The notes under the pieces are model-generated. The model saw only the letters and a program-made list of their open reading frames with translations. It did not search any database and was not told the DNA's origin. A stretch of 64,000 nucleotides of DNA from Dioscorea cayenensis subsp. rotundata (taxonomy: Eukaryota > Streptophyta > Magnoliopsida > Dioscoreales > Dioscoreaceae): contig NC_052496.1 in the NCBI RefSeq assembly GCF_009730915.1, positions 62,001 to 126,000 on the forward strand, given 5' to 3'. Shown piece after piece: positions 16,649 through 27,644 of this stretch. Position numbers and translations under genes: made by a program. Each line of letters opens with the position of its first letter. Position 1 is the stretch's first letter.

Positions 16649-18347
16649 CCCTCTTGAAAAGGTACACCAAGGGAAAGCCATTGCTAACATGAAGAAGTCT
16701 TTTGAAGCTTTTTGTCCACCTAAACTTGTACTAATTTCATCATCAATTGTTCTAATATACGTTAACGTTAGTGATATACATTTCACTCAAATATTCTTCT
16801 CCTTATTTATTTATTTATTTATTTTACTTTTACTTTTTGTTTGAAAGGTAGCTGCAAAAATGAGTCGGTCTCTCATTTGACATTTTGCATTCTATGATCA
16901 TCCAGATAGCTATATTGCTCCTACCATTTATGGCCTCCTTTTTGTAAATAAATACCTTAAAAAATTATTAATCTCTTAATAAGTATTCATTCATTGAGTT
17001 TGTTTTGATAAACTTTCTAATCTATGGTAATCAGCAATTTGTGATTTACTTTAATTAGTTCTACCTTGATTAATTAAAAAAAAAAATAGATTTAAATATA
17101 CAAATGTTGGTTAATTATATAATCATCGTAAGTTTTTGAATCGATGTGTTAAAAGTAAATTAATTTAATAACTATGAATTTAAATATATATATTTCGGTT
17201 TCTCATTGTATTAATTTAAATTTTCTGGTTGAATCATGATTCTATTGAATTTTGCCTATAATAATATTCACTATTTATATATTTTAGATTTACAATTCAA
17301 ATTTATGTAAATATATAGTTGTTTTGGGTTAATTCAACATTAATTATATTTGGTATTAATAAACATCTAGAACCCCTCATTTTATTAACATGATTTCTAT
17401 CTTTTGATAGATACACAAAAGGTGGTTGTACCTAGAAATTGACTTCATATCTTCTTTGGTTGTAAACACACACCAACCTTTAATTAGATATCATGTTTAA
17501 AAAAACAAATTAAGGTTGCCTATGTAGTTCATTATGCTTGGAAAATCACTCAACCAAACCTTAATTATAGTTAATAACATTTAAAACAGGATTATATTTA
17601 TAATTTTTTTAGAGAATATATGGCTGGCACCATTCATATGATATATAATAATTCAGATTACAATAGATAAGGTCCTCTAAATAATGAAACAAGTTGACTT
17701 GAATATAGTCCTTTCTCATCATCAGTTATTTTTTTAATTTTATTTTCTAGTGTTACAATTTAAGTACATATTAATTTTCTTTTTTATTTTATATATAATT
17801 AATTATGTTTTTTTTAATATGATGATGTTATTATAATTTCATTTTTCTTTCCTCAAAAAAATCCCAATTATCCAAATTTTAATGTACAATAGCAAGTATA
17901 TAATCACTCAGGCCAAATTAATTCATAAACCAAATAGTCAATTGCTCCTTTTTAATCCATAAAGTAACAAAAATTCAATTTGATCCTCAAGCTTTAGATT
18001 TTTTTTTTCTATTAATGTTAGCATACACATGTAACATTTTTGGGAGTTCATGTTGGATTAAATATTAAAATAAATTATTTTTTTAATAAAATAGACAAGT
18101 TACGTCATATATATATATATATATAGACATAAAGTTATTTTCTCAGCACATTTGTGTTTTCAGGAGAACATGAACACTCTAAACAAGGACTTAGTGCTAA
18201 TAGACTAACTGATTTTTGGCAAAATGAACTAGTTTATGTAAATAAAATAATATTTATTTATTTTTATTTATTTTAGTAAACAAATAATAAAATCTCAGCA
18301 TATAAAGTAATTTATTTTAAATAATTATATATTTGTGAAATTTAAAC

Positions 18348-18349
<2 letters not shown>

Positions 18350-18384
<35 letters not shown>
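18350..18384. repeat. (TTA)n microsatellite
   Basis: Eleven or so perfect TTA units, about 250 bases upstream of the b561 start codon and possibly at the edge of its promoter. Confidence 0.85.
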
Positions 18385-18629
18385 GTGAGGAAGAGGAAGA
18401 GTGAGGAAGATGATGAGGAGCAAGGTAGACAAGCAACCACTCCGGGGTGGCACCATCGCCATGATTGCTCACCATCAAACATCAGCATCATCATCACTAC
18501 CAACTTCGTTTGCAAGCGAAGGCAACCTCTCAACTTCCGCCTCCTTTTCAATCCATTGCTCTCTTCCAACTATTAACAAAAACATACTCACACTGCTCTT
18601 GCTCTTGCTCTTGCTCTTCATCGGATCCA

Positions 18630-21600
18630 ATGGCGGCTGCGCTATTTCTGGTTCTTGTCTTAGCTCTGAGAGCTCTGCCCATGCCTGCCCGTGCTCAGAC
18701 TGACACTTGTGACGATGATCCTCGCCTCTTCCTCCCTAATGCGTACAATGCCACTGAATTCCATTGCACGCCTGTTTGGAACACCTTCATTCTTAGGGTG
18801 AGTTGGGTTTTGTGCTTGTGCCTTTCATATGTTTGATTAAATGTCTGAATGATGGGAGAAAGAAAAAACTCAACTTGATGTCGGATGGTTATGTAATTAA
18901 GAAGATGAGTGCTGAATTGGTGGAGTAGAATGGTGTAGTGTGTTTCAATTCAAGTCCTTTTTATCAAGTGATGTGTTTCCTATAGGAAATGAATGCTCTT
19001 AAAAATTGATCTTTTTATCCGGATTTTGTAGTTTGTACTGCATAACCATCTCAAATTTCAATTTTTTTTAGATCTGGGATTCATCATGTCTTCTCTGTTT
19101 GAAAGTTTGGTTGGTTGGTTTGTTTGGTAAGAAGTGCTTTTATGCTTGTTTGTTGAGTGAGAGGTGCTTCTATGAATGCTAATTATCGCCTTAGAACCAT
19201 CGACTTGATATTTATAGTACAATTATGGACAAACTAATCTTTCTTACTACGATTGTCACAAAACTTCTATGCCTCAATCAAATGACTGATAATATAAGAA
19301 TTCGTTTTCTGCTGTTAGAGAAGATTCCTCAGAGTTTTTGCTTTTTTTACTTGAAACTAATTCACCGTGGATATTCCTTGTGACATGTTAATCTTTATTT
19401 TTCAGTATTCCCAGAGTCAAGACAATGTCTTGAGTGTTGTACTCTCTGCTGTATACACGGTTGGGTGGGTTGGAATGGGATTCTCAAAGGATGGTATGAT
19501 GGTTGGTTCCAGTGCTATGGTGGGTTGGATTGGAAAAACAGGCAGAGCTCATATCAGACGATACTATTTACGTGGTCAGTCTAGTTCACAAGTCATTGTG
19601 AATGAAGGCCAGTTGCAAACAACTGATGTTTCACCTATGGTTATTCTTTATGGGGCCAACATCTACTTGGCATTTCAGTTGAAGTTCTCAGCTCCTCTTT
19701 CACAGCAGGAACTTCTTTTTGCTGTTGGGAGTAGAATTCCGGTGAATTACCGCCTTACAGAACATGATGATAAGACATCTGTTTCCTTTGATTTTGCAGC
19801 AGGTTAGTCACCGTCCTTTTATTATTATTTATTTATTTAATTATTATAATTCTTCTATGAACAGATCTGTAAGTTAGGTGTGTCTGATTCTGATTTTAAA
19901 GTTGCAATAATTATTCTCCAGTAAAACCTAACATTTGAGCCATTGTTGTCCCCAATAATGATGTGAGGAAATGTTTTTTTCTTTTTTTAGGACAGATGTG
20001 AGGAAATGTTGCTTGGACTCCTGTGTATGCTGTTTTGACATTTCAAATTACCATTTAGTTCAGTTGAAATCCTACTTGCCACAAGACAGAAATTACCCAA
20101 ACATCGAAAACAGAATTATGTCATTTTGTGATAGTCTCTTTTTTTAGTACCTAATATGTTTAGCGTAGACAGTTCAGGATTCCCGGTATTCATATTACAG
20201 ATAATATTCTTTGCTTAAAGGAGTAGATGGTCTTATTGCTGGATATTTTGATTGTTAAATCAAGTTAAAGTTCTTCGTAGGTGCCTGAACATCTACCATA
20301 ATCTTCAATTCTTGACTCAATCAGTGCCAGCATCAATTTGTTTGGGTTATGACATTTTATCTTTTGCATATATTATTTCAAGAACCCATTAGTTCCATAT
20401 TGAAATTCGTGACACATTGGGTGTAACTAGCATTCTAAACTTCTTTTTCACCGTGATCAAACTATATCCCTCCAGTTCTTGTTGGAAGCAAAGCTGCAAT
20501 ATCCTGATTCTTGTGTCAACTTCAAACCTAATGAACATCTTCATCATTGTAAATTTCTGGTTTTTCATCCTTTGTTTGTTTGCATATATTTCTCTAGTCA
20601 GTTGGCAATTGTAAGTATGATGATCTTGCTGTCACATCAATGAACCTTTCTTAAATTATATTAATCAGATTGTCAAAGTTAGGTGCACTCATTTCCAACT
20701 TCTTGTTATCTTTTAAATTTGATTCTCTTCGCCATTATTGTATGAATAGCATCCATCTGTGAGCAACTTTTTTTTTTTAATGTTTTTTAATTTGAAATTA
20801 ATTGCATCAACAGGTTCATCATCTCCTTCATCCTCCTACCCATACCAACTGAAAAGGAACCATGGTGCACTGAATATATTTGGCTGGGGTGTACTGCTTC
20901 CAATAGGAGCCATTATCGCAAGATATTGCAAGCAGTGGGATCCGTTGTGGTTTTACCTTCATGTTGGCATTCAGTTTTTTGGATTTATAATTGGCCTTTC
21001 TGGTATTGTTTGTGGTGTTGCACTTTATAATAAGCTACATTCAAGTGTTTCAGCACACAGGGGACTTGGCATATTCATTTTTGTGCTTGGTATTCTCCAG
21101 GTACATGAACTTGATTCATATATATTTTTTCTGAACAATAAATACTTCACATTGTGCTTAAAATGTTTTTAATAAACTTGTTCTGCTTTCAATTGTACAA
21201 TTTAGTTAGAAAACCTTGGCTTTGACATCCATTTGAACTGAAAGATTGAAACAAATTTATGCACATGTCCATTAGCATGGCAACAAAATATGGCAGTGTT
21301 AGCATTCATATATTAGTGTGAGTTATTAATGTGACATAATTAATGCTGATGTTAACTAATTCCTTTTGCACAGATAATTGCATTTTTCCTAAGACCTGAT
21401 AAAGACTCAAAGATTCGCAAATATTGGAACTGGTACCACCATTGGTCTGGCAGGCTTGCCCTCTTCCTGGCATCTGTTAACATTGTTTATGGAATTCAAG
21501 TTGCTCATGCTGGCAGTTCTTGGAAAGTTGGTTATGGAATCAATCTTGCTTTTCTTCTGATTGCAGTCATAGTTCTAGAAATACTGTCTTGGACAAGATG

Positions 21601-21634
21601 GTCGCAGAAAACAGTTACGCCGCCTGCATTCTAA
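18630..21634 (+). CDS. DOMON and cytochrome b561 domain protein (AIR12-b561 type)
   Basis: Exons 18630-18797, 19406-19802, 20814-21100 and 21374-21634 give 370 residues. A signal peptide is clear at residues 1-22, ending PARA before Gln-Thr-Asp. A DOMON fold occupies about 45-170 (GWVGMGFSKDGMMVGSSAM in its core). A b561 core follows with transmembrane helices and the four heme-ligand histidines H205, H238, H270 and H306/H307 (in YHHWSGR). Such proteins sit in the plasma membrane or endomembranes, with the DOMON domain outside, and move electrons from cytosolic ascorbate to an extracellular acceptor. Length and layout fit the group of Arabidopsis At3g07570. The protein ends soon after the fifth helix, with the basic tail RWSQKTVTPPAF. 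Confidence 0.93.
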
Positions 21635-22433
21635 ACCAAATATTTATCGTCTTCAATGCATGTACTCTTGTAATGTGTTACAGAAAACCGACAAGATGCT
21701 AAGAAACTCAGGCAGATTTCTTTGAAGAGAGTACACTATATAGTGTTACAGAATTGGGATCCTTTTTTTCTGCATGTCATCAAAGCTATAGGAATTCCTA
21801 GATTAATGCTTGATGTTTACCACAATTGCAAGTTTGCAACCTCATTGAACTTTACATGTTCTCCTTAATCTTGTGTATTGTGTAATTAACTACTTCTTGA
21901 GTGAGTGAGTATATCTGATATGATGCAAGCCATGATTTTTGGCTTGTTACATTTGTTCTCATGATGGCAACTTATCTTCATTTATGTATGATTTGTGGAC
22001 CAATTCAAATTTTGTATAAATTGAAGTTTTTTGTTTGCTTGTATTCATTCTTAGAGAAAAAGAGAGAGAGACAGACTACTAAAGCAATGGTAGCCAGCTA
22101 TTTTTCAGTAGCAATCAATCAACACTAAAAACAACATCATCTCTTAAACATCATAACAGCTAAACTTGTATTCATTCTCACACAAAAACCATCTTCATGA
22201 ACCTTTGCAATTTAATATTTTTTTAATCCAATAAAGACAGTTGTAATATTTTATTATCATTAGTGAGATCTTATACTATGCTTGTTAATAGTTGTTAGAA
22301 CCTTATCATAAATATATATATATATATATATTGGAAATTAGATAGTTATTTTTTGACTTATTTTGAGAGAGATAACATAACAACAAAGAAGGTCTTTCAC
22401 TTGCTACATTTTAAAAGAATTGCTGAAAGAAAC

Positions 22434-22456
22434 AGAGAGAGAGAGAGAGAGAGAGA
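22434..22456. repeat. (GA)n microsatellite
   Basis: About eleven GA units with short interrupted extensions on both sides, in intergenic DNA. Confidence 0.8.
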
Positions 22457-22608
22457 GTGAGAGTGAAAAGTAAAGGTTTGAACATCAGAGATGAATGGGA
22501 GGAGCACAAAGGATGGCAGAGAAGTGATGAAATGGAGATGCTCCCACTTCCAATACAATAATGGCCTTCTCTTCATCAATCCACATACATTATTATTATT
22601 ATTATTAT

Positions 22609-23196
22609 CAGTGTCGGAGCCACGTGGTGGAGAAGGGGACAATTGCCTTCTATATAATTTGAGAATAAATTAATTTAATATTAATTTAATTAATTAATGT
22701 CTTAATTATCCACATCTATTTTATAATTGACCCTTTAGTTTTTTATTAACTAAAAATAAAAGACTACTCTCATCTTATCCGATAATGAAGCTGTGACTTC
22801 AGTTTGATTAGAAATTAAATTTATTTAATATTTATTTATTTATATATTTATTTAATGTTTTAAATTTAGTTCTAATTTTACCAATTTTAACTAAATTTGT
22901 ATATAGAGTTTTCTCTGTAATATGAAAATTGTGAAAACTCAACTACGTAATAAAATTAGTGATCAATTGTTGCTCAGTGACATACACCGAGAAAAATATC
23001 TTTGATTATATTGATATATAATGAAACAATCATTCATTATTTTCAAAATATTAAAACTCGTAGGGACTATTGTAAATTTACTTTGTTGATGATTTATAGT
23101 ACTTATTTAAAAAATAATTATTAATTTTGATTATAATTAAATTTTTATTTATTAAATTTTATTTGTCCTTCTGTTTATGATTTCTAGTTCCGCCAC
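22609..23196. mobile_element. Probable hAT-like non-autonomous element inside a TTA microsatellite
   Basis: The left end CAGTGTCGGAGCCA and the reverse complement of the right end, AAGTGGCGGAACTA, match at 10 of 14 bases, and both abut TTA runs (22588-22608 and 23197-23231). Similar CAGTGGCGGA termini are common in plant hAT-derived MITEs. The 588-base interior is AT-rich with no transposase frame. The target duplication cannot be told from the microsatellite. Confidence 0.5.
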
Positions 23197-23233
<37 letters not shown>

Positions 23234-24715
23234 AATTTAGACAAGAGAGACATGGTAAGAGAAGAGGGACCCTCTGCTTGTTCACTTTTGCTGTCACTTA
23301 TTAGCCAAAGTCTACAGCAGTGATAGATATAGATATAAATATACAGAGAAAGAGAAAGAGAAAAAGAGAGAGAGAGCAAAAGGACCAGCTGGTGCCCATT
23401 TCTCTTGCTCTCTTGCAAGTTCCAATGCAAAGCATGGCTAATAATTATTTCTTTTCAAGCATATCCTCCCAAGAAAGAAAGACACAAAAACAAAGCTGCC
23501 AAATTTTGTGCTCTTGTTCATTGAAAGAGGATATCAAATCTTTGTTTTGTTATTCAATTCAGTAGTTGGTCATGTCTTTCTTGTCTTTAGTTTGAGGTAA
23601 ATAAAAAAGTTGGATAAAATAAAATGGTTAATTTTTTTTTTTTTATAAGTAGTAAGAAAAGAATAGCATGACATTAATAAGTGGGAGTAACATCCACAAC
23701 ACATCTCTCTCTGATTATATATGCCTTTTTGTAGATGCTAAAACAACCAAAATTCTCTTTCTTTCTATTTATTGTTAAACTTGCCACCATAAGAAGTTCA
23801 CATTACCAAAATTAGTGTTCTAGAACCATGAGGATATATATATGTATGCCATAACAAATAGTTTGGTAAATTAAAAAAGGGATCATGTGATTGGTTATAA
23901 GTTTTAGTGTTTCATTTTACTTAGCTTTTAAGCTTGTATTTCCACTATGTTTATTTTAATAGTAAAAAAAATTAGAAAACACAAAATGAATTGAAATTGA
24001 AAGAATAAGAGAGAGTGTTTGTGACACTGATGGTGTGTTGTTACTTTGTGATAGGGTTTACTTCTTTATTATCATGTTGGTTGTGGGAATCTGAATCATT
24101 TGGACGAATTGGAAGACAGGATATGCCCTTTCTTGTTACTTTTCTACATTGGTCTCTTTCTCCCATTTTAGGGTTCCTTTTTCCCCTTTTTTTTTTAAAT
24201 TTTTTAACTTTTATTTTGAGGTTAAGTGGGATACTTTTCTTCTTTCCTTTGTCTTCCCTTTCAATTTAATTTATTAATTTAAAAAAGTTAAGCTAGTTTA
24301 ATTGTGTTTTTATAATTGGACCATTGCAATTAATTTTAACAATAACACATATATTCACCAATCCTGTATTTTTTTATTTTTCTTATAAAAATAAATAATC
24401 AATAATTTCATTACAAAAAATATACATAAAAAAGCACCAAAAAGTAAAATAAAATAAAAGACAAGAGTTTCTCAGTAATGTCATCCCAATCTTATATATT
24501 TAAATATATTTAATTAATGCAAGTCAATAAATGGAGTGATTACTACCTATATTTGTCCCTATATACTTTTTATATTATTATTATTTATGTATTAAAAAAA
24601 TATGATTAGTGGAAAGGAGAAATAATGGAAGAGAAGAAGCCATGCATGGGTGTGCATGATGAGATCATGCTCTTCTGTTTTCCAATGGAGAAAGTTGCAT
24701 GTGTTGGCCCCCACA

Positions 24716-24756
24716 AGCACTCCTCCACTCCACTCCACTCCACTCCACTCCACTCC
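24716..24756. repeat. (CCACT)n short tandem repeat
   Basis: Seven or so copies of the pentamer CCACT/CACTC in series in intergenic DNA, 800 bases upstream of the CCT-motif gene. Confidence 0.8.
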
Positions 24757-24841
24757 TTCCTTCCACCTTGAACAAAGAGCAGTAGCAGTAGCACACAATA
24801 AAACACCACCACTAGTGACTAGACTACAAAAGCTTCTCTTA

Positions 24842-25220
24842 GGGACGTTCATTTCAGAGAAAGTGGGGGAAGTGAGGGGAAGTGACTTCTCCCATTTTTA
24901 ATGTTCATTTTAGTCTTTGAAAACTGGAAGTCTGCCACTTCCCCGACTCGAAAGTAAATTTTAACTAGGCTCACTTCAAGATTTTTTTATCGAGTGTGGG
25001 AAAAGTGAGTCAATCTCTAAAAACTAACTTATTTTTCACTCTAAAAGTTTTTTTGAACTCATAGAACTTCATCCAACACCTAAATCCTTCGATTTTATTC
25101 TCACTTTCTGACAAATGAACACAAAAATCCTGAAAGTGATATCACTTCCCCTAACTTTAGAGAAGTGGCGCTTCCCTCACTTTCTGACTTCCCCTCACTT
25201 ACAGTGAAACGAACGCCCCC
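24842..25220. mobile_element. Tourist-like MITE (PIF/Harbinger) with TTA target duplication
   Basis: The 379-base element is flanked by TTA on both sides (24839-24841 and 25221-25223), the target duplication of PIF/Harbinger transposases. The left terminus GGGACGTTCATTTCAGAG and the reverse complement of the right terminus, GGGGGCGTTCGTTTCACTG, form inverted repeats that run on into AAGTGAGGGGAAGT-type words repeated several times at both ends. There is no coding frame, so it is non-autonomous. It lies about 330 bases upstream of the CCT-motif start codon and may have brought sequence into that promoter. Confidence 0.75.
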
Positions 25221-25246
25221 TTAGTCTTAGCCATGCTCATGGTGGG

Positions 25247-25247
<1 letters not shown>

Positions 25248-25293
<46 letters not shown>
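25248..25293. repeat. (CT)n microsatellite upstream of the CCT-motif gene
   Basis: About 22 CT units, 260 bases before the ATG at 25552. Pyrimidine runs of this kind are frequent near plant transcription starts. Confidence 0.9.
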
Positions 25294-25299
<6 letters not shown>

Positions 25300-25551
25300 A
25301 GATCTCAACAAAGTTGTCCTCATTGCTTTGGGAATTGTCATACTCATACTACATCTCTTTCTTAATTCTCCTCCCTAGACTGCTTCCTAACCTCCATTCA
25401 TTCCTATATATAACTCTGCTTCTCCTTCTTCTCCTCTCTCATTTCCTTTCTTTTGTTGTGCTTGCTTCTTTGCCTTCTTTTCACTCTTTCATTTTGATAT
25501 ATGTTCAGTAACAGATAGTAATTTATATATAAATTTAAACTGTGGAGAGAT

Positions 25552-26798
25552 ATGTATGCAGATACTAGACTTTTGCCACCTTTGTCACAATGGAACTTCC
25601 AAGAACTACATACAAGTTATCACCAGCTAATTCTTCCAGTTTCTGATGATGATTTCCTCTCCAGCTTTCAATCCATTCTTCCTAGTAACACATCTCATAT
25701 GGTATATTATTAATTACCACTTCTTGTTTTATCTGTATTTTTCTTATGTTTCCTTTTTATGATCATAATTAATAATCAGTAGTTTGTGAAACTTGGTTTA
25801 ATTTTGTCAGGGAGTTCTTGTGCAGAACCCAACTGTGATGGAGTATGACTTGGGAGGAGAAGGAGATTTGTTTAAAGCTCCAGAACCAATCATGGGGGGA
25901 GAAGCAGTGTTTGCTGCTGTTGATCCTGTGACTTCAGCCATGTCCATGATATCATTTGGTGATGAAGTTATTAGTGCTGAGACAATTAAAGTTGCAGGCA
26001 TGGAATCAATCCAGAATGATCATCTCAGTGATTTTATTTATGACTGCAAGAAGGAGTTTTTGGCCAAGTCTGGGATTGAAGATGGATTTGCTGAGTTAGT
26101 AAATGATGTTAAGGAGGTTCATGGAGTGGGAGCTGCAACAGAGGAAGAAGATCATCCTGTGAAGAGAACTAGGATTGTTCCAGAGGGGCCAATGCAGAAG
26201 AGTGTCAGTGCTGAGTGTTTGAGCTCAATGGATTGGATTAATAATAGTTGTGGTGTGAGGCCAAATTTTCTTAGTTTTGAAGGATTGGATTTTGGAGCTG
26301 CATTTGGAATGAGAAGGGCTTACAGTGAAGGTGATATTCAGGTCAGAGTTTCTTCTGTATTATTATTGGATTTCTGCATAAAATTTATTAGCTATGGAAA
26401 AGCTGTATTTTGGTTATAGATACTGAATTTACATCCTCAATTCTGTAAACAGACTCTTGGCAGTAATAATCACTCAAATGGTGGTGGTAGTAGCACAAGC
26501 ATAGTAACAAAGAGTGAAGAAAGAAGAGAGAAGCTTTTCAGATTCTGGGAGAAGAGCAAGAGAAATTTTGGCAGGAAAATTAAGGTACATGAAGTGATAG
26601 ATTTGTTGATGTTTGTTGATTAGAACATGTCTTGTATATTATTTAAAATTTCCAAATTGGAAAAAGTTAAGGTTGTGCTTGATTTTTGTTTGTTTCCTGC
26701 AGTATGCTTGCAGGAAAGCCTTAGCAGACAGCCAGCCAAGGGTGAGGGGCAGGTTTGCAAAGACAGAAGATTATGAAGTCTCAAAGCCTTACAAGTAA
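25552..26798 (+). CDS. CCT-motif (CMF-type) nuclear protein
   Basis: Exons 25552-25701, 25811-26341, 26453-26584 and 26703-26798 join in phase 0 into 302 residues. The only clear domain is a CCT motif at about residues 251-292, from ERREKLFRFWEKSKRNF into KIKYACRKALADSQPRVRGR, split by the last intron. There is no B-box zinc finger or receiver domain, so it belongs to the CMF class rather than CONSTANS or PRR. The rest is acidic, with Met-rich and Asp-rich patches and a basic cluster (VKRTR). CCT motifs serve nuclear targeting and, with NF-YB/NF-YC, DNA binding. A few relatives control flowering, sugar response or chloroplast import genes. The exact role here is unknown. Confidence 0.85.
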
Positions 26799-27644
26799 AT
26801 ATAATTTTGAAAGCCATGTAAGAAAAAAATAATAATAATTTGTAATAAAAAAAAAAAGACCACTTGTTGTAGTTATATATAAATAATAATAATATGCATG
26901 CATGTATGTGCTCTTGTCCCCTTACATATTTTATTAACAATTTACTTAAGTACAGTGATGCTTTCAAACAATTATTTTTGAATGCCTTGAAGATGATATA
27001 GAATCTCAGATAAAGAATCCACAAATTAAAATTATTACCTTGTGAAAGTTGGTAGCTTCTCATGGCCAGTATATAGCTGCCAAAGACAGCTCTTGAATTG
27101 AAGCCCTGTCATGGTTCTAGTTAATGATACTAAACAGTAATACATGCAACCCAGTGATTTTTCAGATAATAATGCACAGATCATAAAGAAATGCTATTCA
27201 ATGAAAACTTAAGTACATAGTTTCACTGCAAAGGTAATAATCAAAACTACCACATAAAGAACACCAGCATCAAGGCACCTTCCAGTCTAGTTAATTGATA
27301 TAGACCAGCTTTTCAAACAAAAACCAATCACTGAGAGCAAGCTTTGATTCATAACATAATAATGCAGTTCACTTTGATCAGTTATTCAATGAAAACTTGG
27401 TTGATGGCTTGAGGCCAGAACACTAGCAAACCAAACTGAGGTAATACATTAGGAAAATTCTTGCTCAATTAATTGAAGGTCCAAGTGCTGTTTAGCAGGT
27501 GCGGCAACACTTAAATGGATTCAGTGGCAGCAGCTCAATCCTGAAAGATAAGTATCATAATGGAACTATTGCTGCTTCAAAATGTAACAGTGAAACATCC
27601 CTAGGCAATGGAAGCTGATGATATTGTGATAACGATTGGATCAT
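26799..27644. other. Convergent 3' region of the CCT-motif and export-factor genes
   Basis: The two genes end facing each other, and the 850 bases between their stop codons are probably mostly 3'UTR. Short AT and AAT runs occur near 26828-26895. No further gene is seen; a frame at 26620-27063 on the minus strand overlaps the last CCT exon antisense and looks fortuitous. Confidence 0.55.

Larger units (their letters stand above)
15847..18629. other. Intergenic region between DAWDLE and cytochrome b561 genes
   Basis: Holds the DAWDLE 3'UTR (to about 16130), a small GC-richer patch near 16330-16440 with an open frame ending in Pro-rich residues but no recognisable homology, a GAT repeat (about 16619-16647), long AT-rich DNA, a TTA microsatellite at about 18350-18384 and the leader of the next gene. 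Confidence 0.6.
21635..25551. other. Repeat-rich intergenic region upstream of the CCT-motif gene
   Basis: Contains the b561 3'UTR, TA and GA microsatellites, a hAT-like relic between TTA runs (22609-23196), purine-rich DNA near 23335-23380, a Tourist-like element (24842-25220) and a CT run. The last 250 bases are probably promoter and leader of the CCT-motif gene. No protein gene could be supported; open frames here follow simple repeats. Confidence 0.6.

Noticed and set aside
24592-24901. Overlapping frames on both strands around the CCACT repeat
   Set aside because: They are generated by the pentamer repeat and have no start context or homology.
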